Assembly (NCBI GenBank): GCA_009377495.1
Contig: WHTZ01000035.1
Location: 1 to 64,000, forward strand
DNA length: 64,000 nt
Source of the DNA: Luteitalea sp.
Lineage (GTDB): Bacteria > Acidobacteriota > Vicinamibacteria > Vicinamibacterales > Vicinamibacteraceae
Reading direction: 5' to 3'
Part shown: positions 8,963 through 18,456 of the stretch, piece by piece
Layout of the letters: each line of letters opens with the position of its first letter
Numbering within the stretch: the stretch's first letter is position 1
Translations under genes and position numbers: made by a program
The notes under the pieces: model-generated
Databases searched by the model: none
What the model was told of the DNA's origin: nothing
What the model saw: only the letters and a program-made list of their open reading frames with translations

Positions 8963-9910
8963 TCACCCAGCCGCGCTCGAAACGTGAGGTGCGTGCGCGG
9001 TGAGACGACGAAGCTCCTCGAGGTATTTCGGGACGGCTACCTTCGGCTCCTCCGGGCCCGAGTACTCCAGCGCGAGCCAGCCGCGATAGTTGACGTCCTG
9101 GAGGATCTTGACGATCCGCGCCAGATCGGCCGGCTGTGATCCCTGGGGTGAGCTGACCCTCGTCTTCACCTGCGCGGTGACGGCGTACGGCGCCGCCATG
9201 GTCAGCTCGGCGTACGGATCGCCGCTGCGGAAGTTGCCGCTGTCCCAAGTGACGCCGAACCACTCGGAGTCGACCTCACGGACGATCGACACGAGCTGCT
9301 CCGCCGTGGAGACGATGCCACCGTGGTTCTCGAGCGCGAGGATCACGCCTCTCGTCCCGGCATAATCGCAACACTCGCGAATGGCATCGAGGCACCACTG
9401 GCGAGCTTGGGCTTCCGTCGTGCCGTCTTGGAGCTCGCCGGCGAAGATCCGGATCGTCGGCGCGCCCATGTCGTCGGCGCGATCGATCCACAGCTTGGCA
9501 TAGGCGATCTCTCGATCACGGTCGGGACCGGGCGGATGCGTGAACGTATTGCCAATCGCGGTGCCCGACACGGTGAGTCCCGCCAGGAACGCGCGACGGC
9601 GCAGGCGCTGGAGATATCCGTCAGGCAGCGGATCCGGGACGTAGTAGGAGGTGGGCTCGGTTCCCGGCAGCCCGTACGCGGCGCACAAGTCGACGAAGTC
9701 CTCGAGCGTCATCTCGCCGGGCGCGGCACCCGCGCCCTTGCGCCGGTAGTCGGTGAGGTACTTGCGGAACGAATAGGCAGCCAGGCTGAGCTGCATGTGC
9801 GGGCCGCCACGGCGCTTGAGCGGATCCATCGCTACCGCCGTGCCCGGCACGCTCACCGCGGCAGCCGCGGCGCCGAGGGTTCTCAGAAATGTCCGTCGTG
9901 ATTCCATCAT
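8963..9910 (-). CDS. Sugar phosphate isomerase/epimerase-like TIM barrel, Tat-exported
   Basis: The 315-residue product belongs to the AP-endonuclease-2/xylose-isomerase-like TIM-barrel group (IolE/Hyi relatives): LSLAAYSFRKYL near the N terminus, LALENHGGI and FGVTWDSGNF with the metal-binding Glu/Asp pattern, and YRGWLALEYSGPEEP. The N terminus carries a Tat signal, SRRTFLRTLGAAAA, so the enzyme acts outside the cytoplasm. I chose ATG 9910 because GGAG lies seven bases upstream; further in-frame ATGs extend to 9934. It follows the Gfo/Idh oxidoreductase gene by 52 bp and is last in the GH28 operon. The substrate is unknown; a keto-sugar produced by the oxidoreductase is plausible. Confidence 0.82.
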   Translation of the reverse strand: MMESRRTFLRTLGAAAAAVSVPGTAVAMDPLKRRGGPHMQLSLAAYSFRKYLTDYRRKGAGAAPGEMTLEDFVDLCAAYGLPGTEPTSYYVPDPLPDGYLQRLRRRAFLAGLTVSGTAIGNTFTHPPGPDRDREIAYAKLWIDRADDMGAPTIRIFAGELQDGTTEAQARQWCLDAIRECCDYAGTRGVILALENHGGIVSTAEQLVSIVREVDSEWFGVTWDSGNFRSGDPYAELTMAAPYAVTAQVKTRVSSPQGSQPADLARIVKILQDVNYRGWLALEYSGPEEPKVAVPKYLEELRRLTAHAPHVSSAAG

Positions 9911-9962
9911 GACGCGCTCCATTCGGTCCTTCATCCAACGAACGTGACTGTCCAGCCGACGA

Positions 9963-11330
9963 TTACACCGTGCTCGGGATCACGAACGGCGGGCGGTACA
10001 CCCGCGACAGCAACGCGTCCGCCTCGGCGTCTCCCACGAACCGTTCCCTCGTGGAATCGAACGCGACCGATCGCCGCAGGCGGTATGAGATGTTCCCCAG
10101 GTGGCAGAGGCTCGTCGACATGTGCCCTTCGAGGATCTCAGCGTTCAGATCCTGCCACTTTCGCGAGCGGACACAGTCGATGAAGTTCTCCATGTGTCGG
10201 TCGCGGCGCGCCGGGGCGGAGCCGCCGGCACCCTCGTCCTCCTCGTCGGAGCCGATCCTGGGGCCCGGCTCGTTCTTGCGACCGAGATGCACGCTGACCT
10301 TGCCGTCAGTGATGCGCATCCACCCTTCGGTCCCGTAGACATAGAGCCCTGCATCCGAGGGCTCGGTGAACCAGCCGCGGACGTCGCAGTGGAGCACCAC
10401 GCCATCCGCATACTGAAACGTCGTGTACTGCGTGTTCGGCGTCTCCTGATCGGTGGGCTCGCCCCGCTCGTAGAGGCCTCCTGTGGAGAACACGACACGC
10501 GGATGCTCTCTGCGGTCCATGAGCCACCGCAGCGAGTCGAGCACGTGGATGCCATTGTTCCCGAGCTCCGACGTGCCGTAGTCCCAGAACCAGTGCCACG
10601 TATAGTGAAAGCGGTTCTCGTTGAACGGCCGGGCGGGCGCCGGGCCCAGCCAGAGGTCGTAGTGCACACCCTGGGGCGGAGCGTCGTCGCTCGTCGTGCC
10701 GATGGGATCGCGCGCGCCGAAGACCGAGCATCTTCCCGTATGAAGCTTGCCCAGCCCGCCCCCGTTGATGAACTCGACGGCCTGCTTCGTCAGGAGCTGG
10801 CTGCGGCGCTGCGTCCCGGCGGCCACGACTCGTTTATAGGTCCGGGCGGCTTCCACCATCTTGCGCCCTTCCCGGACGTTGTGGCTCACGGGCTTCTCGA
10901 CGTAGACGTCCTTGCCGGCCTGACATGCCCAGATCGTCATCAGCGCATGCCAGTGGTCGGGCGTGGCGATGGTGATGGCATCCACGTCAGGGTCATCCAG
11001 CACGCGCCGAATGTCGATCTCGGTCTTCGGATCTCCACCCCACTGCTGCTTCAGGTGCGGAAGCGTGGTCGAGAAGTGCCGCTCGTCGACGTCGACCACG
11101 TGGGTAATGCGGACGTTGGGCAGCGCTGACAAGCTCGCGTAGTGATCCTGTCCGCGCCCCCGCGACGTCCAGACCGGCTTTCCCTCGTTGCCGCCGCGAA
11201 TCCCAACGACGGCGACGTTGACCGTCTCGTTGGGACTCAGCATCGCGTAGCTCTCGCGCCTCACGGCGGCGGCCAATCCGGCCGTGAGCGCCGGAACCCT
11301 TGACAGGAACGTGCGACGATACACTGGCAT
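9963..11330 (-). CDS. Gfo/Idh/MocA-family oxidoreductase, Tat-exported
   Basis: The 455-residue protein starts at ATG 11330 with GAGGAGG immediately upstream. A Tat-type leader (YRRTFLSR then a hydrophobic stretch) precedes the Rossmann domain (VNVAVVGIRGGNEG), the EKPVSHN block with the catalytic-site lysine-proline pair, and a C-terminal dimer domain (ELGNNGIHVLDSLRWL). The size and the ENRFHYTWHWFWDYG segment match the long Gfo/Idh subgroup common in Acidobacteriota and Planctomycetota. Some members of this subgroup bind NAD(P) tightly and act on glycosides by oxidation-reduction chemistry. It sits between a remnant of a second Gfo/Idh gene and the TIM-barrel gene, downstream of GH28. Confidence 0.88.
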   Translation of the reverse strand: MPVYRRTFLSRVPALTAGLAAAVRRESYAMLSPNETVNVAVVGIRGGNEGKPVWTSRGRGQDHYASLSALPNVRITHVVDVDERHFSTTLPHLKQQWGGDPKTEIDIRRVLDDPDVDAITIATPDHWHALMTIWACQAGKDVYVEKPVSHNVREGRKMVEAARTYKRVVAAGTQRRSQLLTKQAVEFINGGGLGKLHTGRCSVFGARDPIGTTSDDAPPQGVHYDLWLGPAPARPFNENRFHYTWHWFWDYGTSELGNNGIHVLDSLRWLMDRREHPRVVFSTGGLYERGEPTDQETPNTQYTTFQYADGVVLHCDVRGWFTEPSDAGLYVYGTEGWMRITDGKVSVHLGRKNEPGPRIGSDEEDEGAGGSAPARRDRHMENFIDCVRSRKWQDLNAEILEGHMSTSLCHLGNISYRLRRSVAFDSTRERFVGDAEADALLSRVYRPPFVIPSTV

Positions 11331-11355
11331 CCTCCTCGGTTGGCATGCTGTCTTC

Positions 11356-11585
11356 CTATGCACTCGTGTTGGTGACGGGAGTGAGCCTCGGCACCACGAA
11401 CGGCGATCGATACGAGGAGCGCGTGAACATGGCCGTCGCCTCCGCGTCACCTTTGCAACTGTAGGTGACCGGATCGAAGTACAGCGTCCGACCCACACGG
11501 TACGAGATGTTGGCGAGGTGCACGAGCATGGTCGAGATCGCGCCCTCCTCGATCTCGGCGAGCTGATCACGATGGAGGCAACCAC
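11356..11585 (-). pseudogene. Gfo/Idh/MocA oxidoreductase, C-terminal remnant
   Basis: Only the last ~75 codons of a second oxidoreductase survive: HRDQLAEIEEG, the LVHLANISYRVGRTLYFD block and a tail YRSPFVVPRLT that matches the tail of the intact neighbour (YRPPFVIPSTV). The homology begins within 15 bp of the GH28 stop codon, so more than 1 kb of the 5' part has gone. It is a paralogue of the gene at 9963-11330 with which it was probably tandem. Confidence 0.7.
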
Positions 11586-11594
11586 GGGCGACCA

Positions 11595-13118
11595 TCACGG
11601 CCTGGGAATGTACACCGCGCCCTCAGCCATCTTCTTTCCGGCGTGCCGGAGGTCGTTACCGCTGAGCGTGATGCCCGCCGGCGCCACCCCGCTGCCACTC
11701 ACGAATACGCCGGTCTCCTCACCAGGCCGGCTGCCCGTAATGAACACATCTCCAGTCTCATGCAGGCCGATCGCAGCCAGCTTGCCGTTCCCCGCTGCCG
11801 GGCGGCCCTGAAAGCCGCTGATCATGAGGTGCTGCACGCCGGAAAAGTACAGCGCATGCCGCTCCGGTGCGTCACCGCGCGTGTCCCAGTGCACCCGATA
11901 CCCGTCGAGCCTCACTCCTTTCGCGTTCGCCACCACGAGCGCCGCAGGCGTAGGTCCGTGATTGATCCTTTGCGCCACACGCCTGGCGCTGCTCGATCCT
12001 CTGGGCTGCGAGGCCCCCTCCAGCGATTCGAACCCCGTCATGCGCACCGATATATTGCGGAACGTGAGGTTTTCCAGAGGCTGCGCCGGCATTCCCGTGA
12101 CAAGCACACGGCCCTTTGTTCGGATGGTGATGTCGCTGAATGTGATGTCGCGAATCTGGCTTTGCCGCGAGTCTTCGGAGCGCCGGTCGAGATCGATATA
12201 AATGGGATAAGTCCGGCTCCGGCGCTTTTCAAGCGCAGACGTTTCGATCGCAAGACCGGAAAAGCTCACGTCCTCGAACGTTCCTCCGTCCTTTCCGTAA
12301 ATCGCCACGCCTGCGCCGCTCTTGCGAATGACGCTGTTGGAAACCCGGATATGGCGGAAGTCGCCGTGGCTCTCCGTGCCGAGTTTCAGCGCGGCATCAT
12401 CACTCATCAGCACGCAATTCGTGACCGTAATGTTCTCGCACGGTGGCGCCGGCCGCCCCAGGCGCCCCGTCGTCTTCAGCACGATCGCATCGTCGCCCGT
12501 CTCGATATAGCTGTCCGAGATGATCAGGTTTCGGGTCGAGTCCGGGTCGATGCCGTCGGTATTAGGACCCCGATAGTCATTAATGATCGAGATGCCGCGA
12601 ATGAGCACGCGATCGCAAACGAGAGGATGAATGCCCCAGCCCGCGGTGTTGCGAATCCGGATGTTCTCGATGCGGATGTCTTCGCTTTCCACCAGCTCAA
12701 TGGCCGGGCTCGGCCGCTTGCCCCGTGGTTTGAAGTCGGCATCCCAAAAGGCGTCGCCGTTGCCGTTGATCGTCCCCCCACCATCGATGGCGATATTCTC
12801 CGCGCCGCGCGCATAGATCAGGTGCGGCCGGGCATAATCCTCCATCTTCTGGCTGCCCCACAGCGTCGCCCCGGGCGACAACCGCAGCGTGACGTGGCTC
12901 TTCAGCTCGATGGTGCCGCTGAGAAAGTTCCCAGTCGGAAAAGACACCACGCCGCCCCCGGCCGCATGGGCGACGTCGACGGTCCTCTGAATCGCCGCTG
13001 TGTCCAGTGTTTGGCCGTCGCCTTTCGCGCCGTATGCCATCACATCGAAGGTCGGGGACTGCGCCTTCAGCAGAATCCATGCAGTCAGTGCCAGAAGGAG
13101 GGAGTTACGGAGGATCAT
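11595..13118 (-). CDS. Glycoside hydrolase family 28 (polygalacturonase-like)
   Basis: The 507-residue protein has a short hydrophobic leader (residues 3-19) followed by a right-handed beta-helix starting with VMAYGAKGDGQTLDTAAIQ. GH28 catalytic landmarks are present: NTDGID (186-191), TGDDA with the Asp pair (209-210) and the histidine in ESHGD (H251). These hydrolyse alpha-1,4 galacturonosyl (or rhamnogalacturonan) bonds by inversion. The lipophilic N terminus directs it to the periplasm or surface. It is the second gene of a minus-strand operon, 25 bp after the TonB receptor stop, which links it to import of a pectic oligosaccharide. Exo- versus endo-activity cannot be decided by eye. Confidence 0.9.
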   Translation of the reverse strand: MILRNSLLLALTAWILLKAQSPTFDVMAYGAKGDGQTLDTAAIQRTVDVAHAAGGGVVSFPTGNFLSGTIELKSHVTLRLSPGATLWGSQKMEDYARPHLIYARGAENIAIDGGGTINGNGDAFWDADFKPRGKRPSPAIELVESEDIRIENIRIRNTAGWGIHPLVCDRVLIRGISIINDYRGPNTDGIDPDSTRNLIISDSYIETGDDAIVLKTTGRLGRPAPPCENITVTNCVLMSDDAALKLGTESHGDFRHIRVSNSVIRKSGAGVAIYGKDGGTFEDVSFSGLAIETSALEKRRSRTYPIYIDLDRRSEDSRQSQIRDITFSDITIRTKGRVLVTGMPAQPLENLTFRNISVRMTGFESLEGASQPRGSSSARRVAQRINHGPTPAALVVANAKGVRLDGYRVHWDTRGDAPERHALYFSGVQHLMISGFQGRPAAGNGKLAAIGLHETGDVFITGSRPGEETGVFVSGSGVAPAGITLSGNDLRHAGKKMAEGAVYIPRP

Positions 13119-13143
13119 AATGTCGCTCTGTTGTTCCCTCGAA

Positions 13144-16100
13144 TCAGAACTCGAGGCGCATCGCGAGCTGGATCTCGCGGGGTCCCAGCAGCGTCCCCGT
13201 GATTCGCCCGAAGTTCGAGCTGGTCACTGTCCCGTTCGGCGTTCCGAAGTGCGTCCGGTTGAACACGTTGTAGAACTCCGCCCGGAACTTGAGCTGCATT
13301 CCTTCTTTGAGCTGGAACCCCTTCATGACCGTGATGTCCCACTTGTGAATGCCAGCCGCACGGAGATCGGCGACGCGCGTCGAGAGCGCGCGCAGTGTGA
13401 ACGGCTCGCGCACCACGAACTGCCCGACGTCGAACCACTGGTCGACTGTCTGCGGGTTAGCCTCGGACTTGACGACTCGCTCGGCGCCCGAGATCTCGAG
13501 GGCCTGCATGGACTGGAACGTTCCGACCCAGTTCACCTGCCAGCCGCCGAGGATATGCTTCAGCACCGGGTTGTTCGTGGCAGCGAAGGGCTTGCCCGGG
13601 CCGAAAGGCAGCTCATACAAGCCGTACAGCACGAGCCGGTGCGGCCGGTCGGCCTCGGCAATCACCCGCTCGGGCGCAGGATCGTTCGCGTTCAGGTAAG
13701 ACGTGGCTTCCATGTACTTGGAGAACGTATACGCCCCCCCGAATGTCAGTCCGCTCGCGAGGCGCTTGTTCGCCTGCACCTGCAGTGCGTGGTAGGTGGA
13801 CCGTCCGTCCGGCAATACCGATTGCGTCAGGTCCACATACTGCGGGAATGGCTTCAAGAGCTGGGATACGGTCGTCGTTGGCTGGCTCAGCGCGCTCGTC
13901 GGATCGGTGATCACGCCGAAGAACGGATTGGGCACGCTCGCATTCAGGCGTGTACCCAGCTCCAGAAATTCGTCCGGAAATTGGTTGATGTCGCGCGTGA
14001 TCGGAAGCCTCCGCGAGACGTTGCCGACGTAAGAGATTTCGAGAGAGACGCGGCCCGGCAGCACCACCTGGAATCCGGTGGAGAACTGATGACTCATGCC
14101 GTGCTTGTAATTCGGCACCTCCCCGTCGGTCGCGATCCCACCGGCAGTGAGTGACTGACCGGTACCGGTCAGCAGGCCTCCCGCCGCGCCCGGCGGCTGA
14201 ACGAGCCCGGTCGGGAACGGATCGGACAGCCGGTTGAACGGCGTGAGATTATCGTCCAGCGAAGTTACCATCTGCGTGGACAGGCTGAATCCGTCCCGGC
14301 GGTAATTCGACACGTTGTTCGGAAGGTAGAAAAGGCCATAACCGCCACGCCACACGATGGAGTCCGTCAGGCGGAGCGCATACCCGACTCGCGGCGACAG
14401 GAGCAGGCTCTCCGTATTGAGGTTGCCCCGTGGCGCGTCGTCGGTGGCGAGAAACCGGAGACCGCCGCCAATGTTCAGCGCGGCCAGTTCCGGAATCGGG
14501 TTTGCCGCGTAGTTCGCCTGCGCCCGCGCGGCGAGTGGATTGGCGGCCGAAAAGTCGAAGCCAGCGCTGCCGCGGTCAAACCGCTCCGTCACCGGCGCTT
14601 CGTGTTCGACTCGGAGGCCCAGGTTGAGCGTCAGGCGATTGGTGACTTTCCAGTCGTCCTGCACATACCCTGCGTAATACGTGTTCTGCAGCGCTGGCGA
14701 AATTTCAGTGTCTACAGAGCCGCTCGACGGCGTTCCGAGCAGAAACGAGGCAAAATCGTGGCCGCTGTTCGTAGCGCTCCTCGTCGGGTCGGGACCTTGA
14801 GTGAACATCCGATCGAACGCGAATTCGCCGCTGGCCCTGTCGGGATCGGAGACGTTTTCCTGCGCGACTTGATAACGGAATCCGTACTTGACTGAATGCC
14901 GGCCGAAGTTGGAGTGAACGTTGACGAGGGCATTGTATTGGTTGACGAAGGTCGTGCCGGATGTGCGTTCCGTACCAAGACTTTCCACGTCGCCGTCCAT
15001 CTCAAACCGCGGGAAGGTACGAAACGCCACGCTGTCGGTGAACGTCGCTGGGAAGCCCAGCGTCGCGATGTCGAATCCCTCGCCAAACACAAAGTCGGCA
15101 TCGAAATAGCGCGTGAAGCCCACGCGGACGTCGGCGACCGTGCGAGGGCTCAGGATCCACGTGTAGCCAACGCCGGCGGCGATGTTGCCGCGCGCGAATT
15201 CGTCTTGACCACCCGTCGGATCGCCCGCGGGGCGGCAGCAGTCGTTGCCGTAAAACGGGCTGCTCGGATCGAAACGGCGGTTCCGGCCGAACCGGAAGAA
15301 GAGGTTGTGCGAATCGGAGAGGCGATGATCCACGCGGGTCGAGACGCTAGACCAGTTCAGGCCGCTGTTCCGCGGGTTTTCAAAGTTCTCCTGGTTGGTG
15401 GCCGTGCGCGCCAGGTTCGGCAGCGGATAGTACGCCAGCGCGCGGAGGGCAACCGGGTCCATCCGGTCCTGCGGAATCATGTTGCCCGGAAACGGATCGC
15501 GAATGAAGCCGGTGCCGTTCGGGTTCGGGCGTGTGGTCGCAGGATCGTAAATCGTAACGGGCCGGCCCTGCAGATCGCGGGTCTGCGAGAAGTCGCCGCT
15601 GCGTTCGAGCCGCGTGGGAACGATCGCTCGTGCGAAATCGTCGCCGCGGATCCGCGAGCCCTCGAAATTGATGTAATAGAACGTGCGATTCGTGCCGTTG
15701 TACAGGTTGGGGATCCGCACCGGGCCACCCAGCGCCCCACCGTACGTGTGCTGCGACCTGTCGCCCTTGGGCTGTCCGTTGCGATTGTTGAAGAAGCTGT
15801 TGGCGTTCAGGCTGTCGTCGCGTAGAAACCAATACGCGCTGCCGTGGGTCTGATTGCTGCCGCCGCGAGTCGACACGTTGACGAAGGCGGCGCCGGAGTG
15901 CCCGTACTCGGCGTCGTAGGCATTCGTCTGCACGCGCATCTCCTGCACCGCGTCTGGCGGGGGACTGAAACTCACCCGGTTGATGCGCATGTTCGGAATG
16001 CCGTCGAGCAGGAACTCGGATGTGGCCGAAGATCCGCTTGAGGTGAACGCCGACGGGCCGTTGTTATCCCACTGGTTGACCGCGGCGGGGTTGCCCGTGT

Positions 16101-16599
16101 ACTGGATACCCGGCGAGAGTGTCAAGAACGCATAGGGATTGCGGCCGATCAGCGGCAGTTCGTTCAGTACCTCCGTCGTGACCGTCGTGCCCGAGCTGCC
16201 AGTCTCTGTTCGCAGCAGGGGAGATTCCGCGCGGACGTCAATCGACTCCTTCACTTCTTCGAGCGTCATTGTGAGGTCTACTGTCGTCGTCTGGCCGGTC
16301 TCCAGCTGAATGGATTCGCGTACGGCCTTTTGGAACCCGGAAAGGTCGGCCTCCAGACGATAGATGCCATTGTCCAGCAGCGTGAACCGGTACAGGCCGC
16401 TTGTATCCGTCGTCTCGGTGCGGCCCGATCCGGTGTCGACGTTCGTCAGGCGAATCACGACACCCGGAACCGAGGCGCCGGAACTGTCGCTAACGACGCC
16501 GGTAAGACTGCTCTTGTTGACCTGGGCGTACGCAGGGCCGGCGCAGATGCCGGCAATCGCGAGCCCCGTGAGTACTAAGGGCAGGTATTTCTTCGTCAT
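13144..16599 (-). CDS. TonB-dependent receptor, Oar-like
   Basis: This 1151-residue receptor starts at ATG 16599 with AGGAGGGGAG directly upstream; the open frame extends 70 codons further without coding character. The signal peptide ends AYAQV (about residue 25), then comes the carboxypeptidase-regulatory-like domain (VSDSSGASVPGVVIRLTNVDTG), the plug (NELPLIGRNPYAFLTLSPGIQY, SEFLLDGIP) and a barrel ending with EIQLAMRLEF. As first gene of the operon with GH28, Gfo/Idh and TIM-barrel genes, it probably imports pectin fragments across the outer membrane. The upstream region carries one copy of the ~97-bp repeat, though on the far side of the divergent promoter. Confidence 0.93.
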   Translation of the reverse strand: MTKKYLPLVLTGLAIAGICAGPAYAQVNKSSLTGVVSDSSGASVPGVVIRLTNVDTGSGRTETTDTSGLYRFTLLDNGIYRLEADLSGFQKAVRESIQLETGQTTTVDLTMTLEEVKESIDVRAESPLLRTETGSSGTTVTTEVLNELPLIGRNPYAFLTLSPGIQYTGNPAAVNQWDNNGPSAFTSSGSSATSEFLLDGIPNMRINRVSFSPPPDAVQEMRVQTNAYDAEYGHSGAAFVNVSTRGGSNQTHGSAYWFLRDDSLNANSFFNNRNGQPKGDRSQHTYGGALGGPVRIPNLYNGTNRTFYYINFEGSRIRGDDFARAIVPTRLERSGDFSQTRDLQGRPVTIYDPATTRPNPNGTGFIRDPFPGNMIPQDRMDPVALRALAYYPLPNLARTATNQENFENPRNSGLNWSSVSTRVDHRLSDSHNLFFRFGRNRRFDPSSPFYGNDCCRPAGDPTGGQDEFARGNIAAGVGYTWILSPRTVADVRVGFTRYFDADFVFGEGFDIATLGFPATFTDSVAFRTFPRFEMDGDVESLGTERTSGTTFVNQYNALVNVHSNFGRHSVKYGFRYQVAQENVSDPDRASGEFAFDRMFTQGPDPTRSATNSGHDFASFLLGTPSSGSVDTEISPALQNTYYAGYVQDDWKVTNRLTLNLGLRVEHEAPVTERFDRGSAGFDFSAANPLAARAQANYAANPIPELAALNIGGGLRFLATDDAPRGNLNTESLLLSPRVGYALRLTDSIVWRGGYGLFYLPNNVSNYRRDGFSLSTQMVTSLDDNLTPFNRLSDPFPTGLVQPPGAAGGLLTGTGQSLTAGGIATDGEVPNYKHGMSHQFSTGFQVVLPGRVSLEISYVGNVSRRLPITRDINQFPDEFLELGTRLNASVPNPFFGVITDPTSALSQPTTTVSQLLKPFPQYVDLTQSVLPDGRSTYHALQVQANKRLASGLTFGGAYTFSKYMEATSYLNANDPAPERVIAEADRPHRLVLYGLYELPFGPGKPFAATNNPVLKHILGGWQVNWVGTFQSMQALEISGAERVVKSEANPQTVDQWFDVGQFVVREPFTLRALSTRVADLRAAGIHKWDITVMKGFQLKEGMQLKFRAEFYNVFNRTHFGTPNGTVTSSNFGRITGTLLGPREIQLAMRLEF

Positions 16600-16990
16600 G
16601 CTCCCCTCCTCGCGGGCTGCCGACGAACGGCCGTTAACCAATGAATCCCTGGCTGTCGATGCGTCGAAACGATGCGCAAATCGGACGACTCGTGGCCGGA
16701 AGGCCGTGCGCTCGGGCGCTCGTGCACCTTTAGGTAGAGACATGTCGCCCCCGGCTCCGCATGTCCGCCTGTACGAGCTCGGCGGCCGACCTAACGGTGA
16801 CGCCTTCACTTAGGGCGCCCACCTCCAGCCTCATGTCCACCTTGGTCGCCTTTGTAGCACCTCCGACGCGAGACCGTCATGCACGGCGTCTGAAAAGTCG
16901 TGAAAGCGTCTGAAAAACACGGCGTGATTCGCCCCTCAATAACTTTCCTGTGCTATAAGCTTCCTGATAGATCAACGCCAGATTCAACCT
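16600..16990. other. Divergent intergenic region
   Basis: No gene is supported between the receptor start and the oxidoreductase remnant. The left part (16600-16840) shows nothing recognisable. The right part contains copy 1 of the ~97-bp repeat (16840-16936) and then an AT-richer stretch (about 16938-16980, TAACTTTCCTGTGCTATAAGC) that looks like a plus-strand promoter for the damaged gene starting at 16991. Confidence 0.5.
16840..16936 (+). repeat. ~97-bp dispersed repeat, copy 1 (candidate operator)
   Basis: This copy and the one at 19763-19862 agree over about 97 bp with only scattered mismatches, in the same orientation. The best-conserved core (16887-16918) holds tandem units GTCTGAAAA / GTCGTGAAA / GTCTGAAAA spaced about 10-11 bp, the kind of same-face direct repeat bound by OmpR-type winged helices. 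It sits just upstream of the damaged dehydrogenase pair. Regulation is inferred; the repetition itself is directly visible. Confidence 0.7.
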
Positions 16991-17440
16991 TTGGGGGTTG
17001 TCATAAGCGAGAACAGGGTCAGCCGTCGGCTAGCGCTGCAGAGTCTTGCCGCCGGACTGGGAGCCAGTGTGGCGTGGGCGCAGGACGCCGAGGCGGCAGA
17101 GCATCCGATCGTGCGGCATCTCCACCAGGGAGCCGAGCGGAAGCCGGCCACCGGCGGACTGGCGCGGCTTCTCGACGAGCACCAGTTCCAGACGCTGTCG
17201 GCACTGGCCGAGATCGTGGTGCCTGGTGCGAAGGCCACCGAGAGCGACGTCTTCATCGACACGCTGCTGGCCGTGGAGAGCACCGAGACGAAACGGCGGT
17301 TTCTCAGTGCGCTCGGCGCCATCGAGGGAGCGGCCATCGCCGAACATCGCAAGCCGTTCCTGGATCTCACGACGGCCGAGCAGACGGCGCTGCTCACCGC
17401 CATCTCCGAGCAGCCGGCGGGGCACGACCTCACTCGCGAC
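16991..17440 (+). pseudogene. Gluconate 2-dehydrogenase subunit 3-like protein, 3' truncated
   Basis: A TTG start at 16991 gives a Tat-like leader (VSRRLALQSLAAGLGA) followed by LARLLDEHQFQTLSALAEIVVPGAK, the signature of the small membrane-targeting subunit found with GMC-type dehydrogenases. The homology ends after AEQTALLTAI around 17410-17440, before the conserved C-terminal third, where the GMC sequence begins in another frame. The 3' end of this gene and the 5' end of the next were lost in one event. Confidence 0.65.
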
Positions 17441-18410
17441 GCGCCTGGCCGAACCGTACGCCGTACGACAACGACTTCCTGTGGGTACGTCCGCGCGTGG
17501 TGGGAGGCCGCACCAACGTGTGGGGACGCCACAGCTATCGCCTGAGCGACTTGGACTTCAAGGCGGCCTCGCGCGACGGCGAGGGCGTCGACTGGCCGAT
17601 CGCCTACGCCGACCTCGCCCCGTACTACGACCAGGTGGAAGAGTATGTCGGCATCAGCGGCATGCCCGAACGTCTGTCCGCGCTGCCGGACGGACGGTTC
17701 CAGCCGCCGATGGGCCTCACGTGCGCGGAGGTCGCGCTGCGGTCCCGGCTGGCCGACCGGTTCGGGCGCACGTTCACCCAGGGGCGCGCGGCCAATCTGA
17801 CGCGCGGCATCAACGGCCGCCAGCCGTGCCACTACTGCGGCCCGTGCGAGAGGGGCTGCGTCACACATTCATATTTCAACGCCGCGTTCACCACGGTGGC
17901 CGACGCGCTGGCCACCGGCCGCTGCACGCTGGCCGCGGGCACCATGGCGGCGCAGGTGCTGATGGACGGGGGGCGGAACCGGGCGCGCGGCGTGCTGTTC
18001 GTCGATCGCGACACGCGCCGGGTCGGCGAGGTCTTTCGAGCGTGGTCGACGCGTGGGGCATCCCGGTCGTGCGGATTCATCTCACGCCGCGCGAGAACGA
18101 GATCGCGATGCTTCGCGACATGGCCGACGCTGCCGCGGAGATGCTCGAAGCGGCGGGCGGGCGCGACATCCGCCAGACGCACGGCCGGGGCGGCGTGGCC
18201 CACGAGCTGGGCGGGGCGCGGATGGGCGTGGACCCGAAGCGCGCGGTGCTCACGCCCTTCCAGCGCCTGCACGACATCGCCAACGTCTACGTGCTCGACG
18301 GCTCGGGCTTCCCGTCCTCCGCGTGGCAGAACCCGACGCTGACGCTGATGTCGCTCGCGGTCAGGTCGTGCGACCATCTGCTCGACCAGTGGAAGAAGGG
18401 CGAGGCCTGA
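17441..18410 (+). pseudogene. GMC-family oxidoreductase, 5' loss and internal deletion
   Basis: The GMC frame (RPRVVGGRTNVWGRHSYRLSD) starts without the N-terminal FAD-binding GxGxxG region, about 110 residues. It continues through DWPIAYADLAPYYDQVEEYVGI and CHYCGPCERGC to RRVGEVF at 18036. There the sense jumps to another frame and resumes at SSVVDAWGIPVVRIHLTP, skipping roughly 170 residues compared with family members. The C terminus with the HELGGARMG loop, the active-site region VLDGSGFPSSAWQNPTLT and the end at 18410 is normal. Without its flavin site this flavoenzyme cannot work. The original would have oxidised a sugar or polyol in the periplasm together with the small subunit upstream. 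Confidence 0.75.
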
Positions 18411-18456
18411 GCCGCCGGTCGCGCGTATGCCGTGAGGCGACGGAGAGAGACAGTTG

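Noticed and set aside
9963-11585. Longer 540-residue version of the Gfo/Idh protein
   Set aside because: The additional 85 residues are arginine/serine-rich antisense of the paralogue remnant; ATG 11330 has a perfect ribosome site and starts the Tat leader.
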